This document shows positions 58,498 through 64,000 of a stretch of DNA of 64,000 nucleotides, in pieces. Position 1 is the first letter of the stretch. Each line of letters starts with the position of its first letter. The stretch comes from Petunia secreta (taxonomy: Eukaryota; Streptophyta; Magnoliopsida; Solanales; Solanaceae): contig JARKIP010000038.1 in assembly GCA_029990175.1 (NCBI GenBank), positions 29,457,501-29,521,500 of the forward strand, given 5' to 3'. The notes beneath the pieces are model-generated. The model was not told where the DNA came from and searched no databases. It was given only the letters and a program-made list of their open reading frames with translations. Made by a program: the position numbers and the translations under genes.

Positions 58498-61400
58498 TCA
58501 ACCAACAAAATCATGCAACAACTGCCCTCCAATAATATCTCTTCCTAACTGACGATTTTGTGCTTCAAAGCTACTAAACATGAACCCCTCATTATTCGCA
58601 TCAATACCAAAACGTCGAGCTGCATTTCTTGGAAACGACTCTGATAAACCAATCACATTGTTATTGTTCTGATGAAGTCCCAATGTTAACGATACGCCAG
58701 AAGCATTTCCAGCAGATGCACTCATTTGATCAACTCCTACACGAGAATGAGATGAAAATGATAAATTCATTGTCTCTGAATCGCGTCCTAAATGAGTTTC
58801 ACTTGGATCATGGTTTCGTGTTCGCTTTAATGAAACATCTTGAAATTGTTGTGCAGATGTAGATGGATTTTCAGGTGCAAGTGAATTACTCGTGGGATTA
58901 TTGTTGTTTTGTCCCTCCCTCTGTGAAGCAGATTTGTGAGCTTGCCTAGTTTCAAGCATGTGTATCTCTTCTACCATAGGTTTCCATAGTCTAACTCTTG
59001 CATTGATGAACCAGTTAGAAACCTGATTCATTGGTGAAATATATTGAATTAGATGATGTTCATGTGTGCAAAAGAAACTGATATCTGAAGATGACAACTA
59101 GAGTTTTAATTGAAATATGCAAACCTGATTTCTTGAAAGACCAGTTTGTTTTGCCAACATTACTTTGTCAGAGTCCGTGGGATAACTGCAACAGCAACAA
59201 TATTTATTAATTCAACATATACAGATATATGTAATTGCCATGTTTTAACTTATAGGGTCTAACAGTCTATAATTTTTTTACTCAGTCGGGTTAGGATAAC
59301 CTTCAGCAACATGTAACTTTCTATAATCATTGGAGCAAATTAAATAAGAGTCCCCATGATAAGCCTAATTTTGTAATATAAGAAAAATAAAGTAAAATGA
59401 CATGTTATATCAGTTAAAATGCAATGAAGCTTCTAACAATAATTACATTATCAGTGTACATAAGTTAAATCCAATTGCTATTACTTACGGGTGCAAAAAG
59501 TGGTCAAACAACCATGCCCTAAGAACAGTGACTGCACGCTCCGGCAGCCCTCTTTGTGGTCGCCAAACTGGCTGATGATGATCAACAAATCCAGCATTAT
59601 GGATTGCTGCAGGTCTTTGGGAATAAAGGCCTTTACCAGGATTGCCAACTTTTGCAATAGAATCACTTTCACAATGTTGAGATTTATCTGTGTACTTCAG
59701 TTGATCAGTGATGGCATTTTTTAGGCACCTAAAGTGTTTGGACAAAGCTTTTAATGATAGGTTTGCAAATGGTGCTGCATTCCCAAGTCCAGGAACAGAT
59801 TCAAAAGATGCTACAACTGCTTGTAGCTGTTGATAATACAGTTTGTACCTTTTGTAAACCTGAAAGAGAACACCCAAAGGGTTTGTTAAGATGCAAGGAG
59901 GGAATTCTTTAAAATGGTGGAGTATTTATATTTTTAGTAAATCATAACAGATGCAAAAAGTTTGTCCGACAAATTCCGAGCAGATAAAATATATGAATAC
60001 TACAAGAGTGCCCATTTATCCGTCTGTGAAGTAAAAAGAAATATGAATATGCTAGCTTCCTAGAACAACTGATAGTTGCATACCACTAGCTAGCTAGTGC
60101 AATGTCATAGCGCCTTCTTTTTTTGTAGCACAATATAGTTGGTTTCATTCCTATAACTATTCTTCTGTAGGCAATAATGAGAGATCCATTGAGGTCTGAC
60201 TCATATATTGGACATATATAAATTCGTAAAACAAGTTATGAGATGATATGCATACAAGATGTAATGGAGGAACAAAACACAGGCAACCTTTTCCTTCTTT
60301 TCATTTTGGCTACCAAGCAGGTGTACGCCAGCGATACTTAGCTTGAACTACGATTGCCACAATATTGTTTAATTTTGATGTCCTTCCCATCCTTCGATAA
60401 GAATTTACTACATAAGTGAAATGCTTTCTAGTACATGAGTGAGATGTTTTTTCGATAACTGATAACAGCCAACATTTGGTTACATAAAATGCATGCAAAA
60501 CTAGATATTTGTGCCATATGAGGATAAATGATGTTCAAATAATCAAACTTTTAAAGGGCCATCTATAGTTCTATGTGCATTCTCACATGTCATCAAATTT
60601 CTTGCAGCACTGAAAAATACAACTAAACCACCATCACGAATTTCATTGCATAATCACTTGTTTATTAATGCATTTTTACCGGGATACAATCAGTAATATC
60701 CATCAATTTAAAGCACATAACAAGGTCCTTAGATCATTGTCAGAGGAGAAAATATCTTTAAAGTAGTACTCTTGGACTCGCTATGGCCAAGAAATATCTT
60801 GAGGTGCACAAATAGCCCTTTTTATAAAGCTAAATTAGCAAGCTCTTTTGATTACGTTCTCAAGCATTTGATGCAACAAAGTTGATGAAATGGAATGTCA
60901 TGTATAAGGAAAAATTAAAACTAAGAGAGGAGAAAAGAAAAAGGAAAAACTAGGGTCTTGAATAATTTGTCCTCATCTTTTCACATAGATTCCCTTAAAT
61001 ATCTCTTCATCCACATAGGGACAAACTAAGTTTCATTATAACCTATTAGAACTCTTTCTAATACTGTCAGCCACTTTAAGGCACCAATCTTCGTGCATAT
61101 ATTCCTTTAAATCGCTTTTTCCAAAAAGATGATTTAGTGATCGAACTTCTATGCGTAATAAAGCACAAGCATCTATAGCTAGATACCCTATAATACAATC
61201 AAGAGTCAAAAGAATTAAAAAATGTGCTAAGAGAGCATATGGATAAATACAAATTTGATACTGCATGCTAGCAGACATTGAACGATAAGCTTTAAAAGAA
61301 TGAATCTTCGTTTACTTACACACAGTAGCTACAACGATAGAAAAATAATAGTTTTAACAAGGTACCAGCTATGTGTGTATAGTATCATAGGATGCAATTG

Positions 61401-62778
61401 GAAAGACCCTAAGAGAAATCCAAGAAAATTGTAAGACCTAGCTTTACCTTTAAATATAGATTGATAGCTCAGGTCATCATCTTAAACATCGCTAAAAGTT
61501 ACTCTCTATTATAAACTAATTTAATACTAACTCACAGTCCCATTTATGTGATAATTTTACTATTTGGAAAATTCAAACAGTTTTTCCTGTAAGTACAACT
61601 TTCTAATCACGTTTCTTTCGTTGCATTAGCTATGCTGGTTCGTAGTACTTTAATTTTCACTTAATTCTTAAGTACTTATGTAACAACTTTACTTTTAAAA
61701 AAGGTGAAGAATCTATACATGAATTCATATCAAAAATTGAAGTGCATTGACCCTAGTACTCAAAACATTTTCACATATAATGGGATGAAGGGAGGACATG
61801 GGAGTACTTGAAAATTAAGGTAGCATGTTGAATAAAATTGTAACAATGTTGTTAGCGTACAAGAGTTAACACTCAAAATCACCTGGAAAACCCTGAACAG
61901 TAATGTTTAATTCAACCGCACTTAGAAAAAGCGACCATTATGTAATTAAATATCAAAAAAGAAAGTACCTCATCAAGCATTGAAATTAACTTGGACTTCT
62001 TCCTCCTGTGCTCATTTCCATCACTACATGAATATTGGGGATTATCACTTATATGTGCTTCTTGTAAAGGATCCATCACTACCAAATCATCACCTTCAAA
62101 CTTTTCAGCATAAATTCCCTTATTACCCACATCACATATTTCTTCTAACAACATTTGTGCAGGTTTCAAGAATCTTGATCCCTTGAGAATTGAAGCATAG
62201 CCAGTAAAAGGTCCAAGAGGGACAGTACTTCTCTTTGACAAGTCATTACAAGTGGCTACGTTGTCAGTTGTAAACATTGAAGAGTCATATCTTTGTAGGT
62301 TAAGCTCTAGAGGAACAGTATCACTGTTAGTACTACTTGGATAATTGATGTTATGATGATGAGATGATGACAAAGATAAAGACAAACCTTGACCTTGTGT
62401 AATATTATTATTATACTTACTATTATTGATATTAATAATATTAGCCTCACGAGTTGCAACTATTGATAATGGTTGTGGTTGATGATCAAGAAATCTAAGA
62501 TTTTGATGACTATAAAGAAAAGGGTTGCTATTAATTTCTTGAAAAGAAACCAAAGATGATTGTGGATCCATGAAATTAAGGCCTTTTTCTTTAGCATTAG
62601 AAGTTAGAAAATCTGAAGGGATGAGAGATGGATCATAAAAAGGAAGTAAAGTAGTAGTAGAGCAACCTTGGAGTTGTAGGTTTTCTATATCAGTTGAGTG
62701 GTGATTTTGTGCAAAGACTCTGAGCTTATCTCTTCTGCTTTGTTGTGGGACATGGTATGGTTCATATCCTTCAGCCAT
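58498..62778 (-). CDS. BLH9: BEL1-like TALE homeodomain transcription factor (PENNYWISE/BLH9 type), four exons
   Basis: Exons on the minus strand: 62778-61969, 59859-59489, 59185-59125 and 59022-58498 (stop TGA), joined in phase to 588 residues; GT-AG at all three introns. The N terminus MAEGYEPYHVPQQSRRDKLR closely resembles Arabidopsis PENNYWISE (BLH9); the paralogue BLH8 is the alternative. Domains: LSLSL ZIBEL-type motif near residue 132, SKY domain 189-213 (GPFTGYASILKGSRFL), BELL domain from about 258 across the first junction (RRKKSKLISMLDE then VYKRYKLYYQQ), TALE homeodomain about 365-428 with the PYP loop (394-396) and WFINAR (418-423), and a C-terminal GVSLTLGL ZIBEL motif. It would act in the nucleus as a dimer with KNOX proteins in shoot meristem and inflorescence patterning. 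Intron 1 is long (2.1 kb). No lesion is seen. Confidence 0.93.
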
Positions 62779-64000
62779 CAGTACTTCAAACTAGAAGAAG
62801 AACAAGAAGAGAAGCACTGTGTTTTGAAAAGATACAAGAGAGAGAGAGATAGAAGCAAAGAAAGCTAGCTAGTCAATGAACAGTGAAGAGATGTGGGTTG
62901 ATGGGATGAAATGAAATGAAATGAAAGGCTATTATTATTATGCTGATATCTTTCACTTCTTAGCTGCAAAAATATTTCGTGAGAGGAGAAACTGAGGATT
63001 TACTGTTAACTCACTCATCATATACATGGCTATTCTGAGAGCTAGGCACACAGAGAGAGAGAAATGAGGGGAACTGAGGAGAGCCATGTTTTGTTTTTCC
63101 TTTTTTCTGATTCCTAGTGGCTTTCTATATGTGTATTGTAGCCCAATTAATTCATATTCCTAGCTTAAGGATAATTTTTTAGATGAAGCTAAGTTGTTAA
63201 TTTTATTAATTTTGAATTTTAGAATGATTCTAAATTTTATTAATTAAATTCTAAATTTGATATATTATACATATTTAATGTTTATTCATATTGAATGAAT
63301 TTCTTAACAAAAATATGATATTTGGAAAGTAAATTTATCCAAGGTCATCCCATTTATAGCCGTTCAATTTATTACATAAAAATCAGTTACCTTTATTTTG
63401 TTACCCAAAAGTCATTTATATTTACTCTAAATTACAATAAAGTCACTCGATCAGAAATTATAAAATAAATTATTAACTCCTAAATAACTCATTTATAAGG
63501 CTACCCATCTTTCAACCCAATCTATAGCCAAAATTTTACCGAACCCACTTATCAATTAAGCTATCACTTCCACATAGGAAAAAAAAGAGAGGAAAAAAAA
63601 GAGAGGAACATTTCCCAATCTGTGTCCAAAATTTGTTGATAACCTAATTATACAAATCCTTCATCCTATTAAAAGTAGTTAAAAATTTACTATCAACCAA
63701 AAGGCAATAGTGATCGAATGTGTGTATATTTCAACAGCTAAGATTATAAAATATTCAAAAAAATTTAGACGATGATATTTATCACCATATATCATCATAA
63801 ATCGACGATTTATGTAGTACATAAAAACTGAACTAATGAAGCCTTCGGTTTATGACAAAACGGTGCCGCAGGATGTTGCCACCTCATAAACACCTAAAAC
63901 ATAAACATATTAATTTTGGGTTAAAAGATGAGTATCATATAATATTAATAATTACAATTAATTAGCTATTTAGGATTCAATTCGTTAACTTTAGTATAAT
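62779..64000 (-). promoter_or_regulatory. Upstream region of the BEL1-like gene
   Basis: The leader next to the ATG contains GA/CT-rich tracts (GAGAGAGAGAGA at 62837-62848; CACAGAGAGAGAGA near 63050), common in plant homeobox gene leaders and possible BPC-factor sites. ATGAAATGAAATGAAAT repeats lie at 62907-62923. Beyond about 63150 the sequence is AT-rich, with short inverted repeats (AATTTTAGAAT...TTCTAAATT at 63216) and two AAAAAAAAGAGAGG units (63586-63606). No other gene is seen. Confidence 0.5.

Noticed and set aside
58629..58862. Plus-strand frame in the last BEL1-like exon
   Set aside because: Antisense of a well-supported coding exon.

Overview
This window is nuclear DNA of a flowering plant, most likely a Solanaceae species. 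The evidence is the AT-rich composition, Athila-type Ty3/gypsy elements in the form common in that family, a SINE with the (TTG)n tail typical of the tobacco TS family, a SolS-like SINE, many Stowaway-type MITEs, and split genes with GT-AG introns. The assignment to Solanaceae rests on recognised repeat families, not on a database search.

Only three host genes look intact: a tRNA-Val(CAC) at 22881-22954 (minus), a CC-NB-LRR resistance gene at 53599-57732 (plus, three exons), and a four-exon BEL1-like TALE homeobox gene at 58498-62778 (minus) of the PENNYWISE/BLH9 type. The last two are convergent (tail to tail), about 0.77 kb apart. Two broken host-gene copies are also present: an intronless PLAC8-family pseudogene (25930-26580) and a FAR1/FRS-type pseudogene fused in frame to an Athila fragment (27685-28869, minus).

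Layout: 1-1351, end of a CACTA-like element. 1352-1658, a compositionally different patch. 1659-17601, two Athila-type elements in tandem sharing the middle LTR (three LTR copies at 1659-1981, 11999-13326 and 16367-17601); the first has decayed gag-pol and the second a different, non-pol interior. 17605-22075, a decayed L1-type LINE. 22-31 kb, MITEs, the tRNA, the pseudogenes and an unclassified inverted-repeat element. 31-46 kb, a repeat mosaic with a Helitron with both ends (34847-38179), SINE fragments, a complete 472-bp TRIM (39622-40093), two copies of a dispersed repeat that both carry AAC/AAT expansions, and an unusual array of hairpin-forming minisatellites (44456-45560). 46480-52354, a nearly full-length Ty1/copia element with LTRs, a 5-bp target duplication and a few stops. 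53-64 kb, the gene-rich end.

The retroelement open reading frames are all interrupted, so none looks autonomous. The most interesting observations are the hairpin array, a pair of copia 3' hairpins with a compensatory base change, the copia primer site matching a tRNA-Ile anticodon arm, the Athila/FAR1 chimera, and the cleanly delimited Helitron and TRIM.
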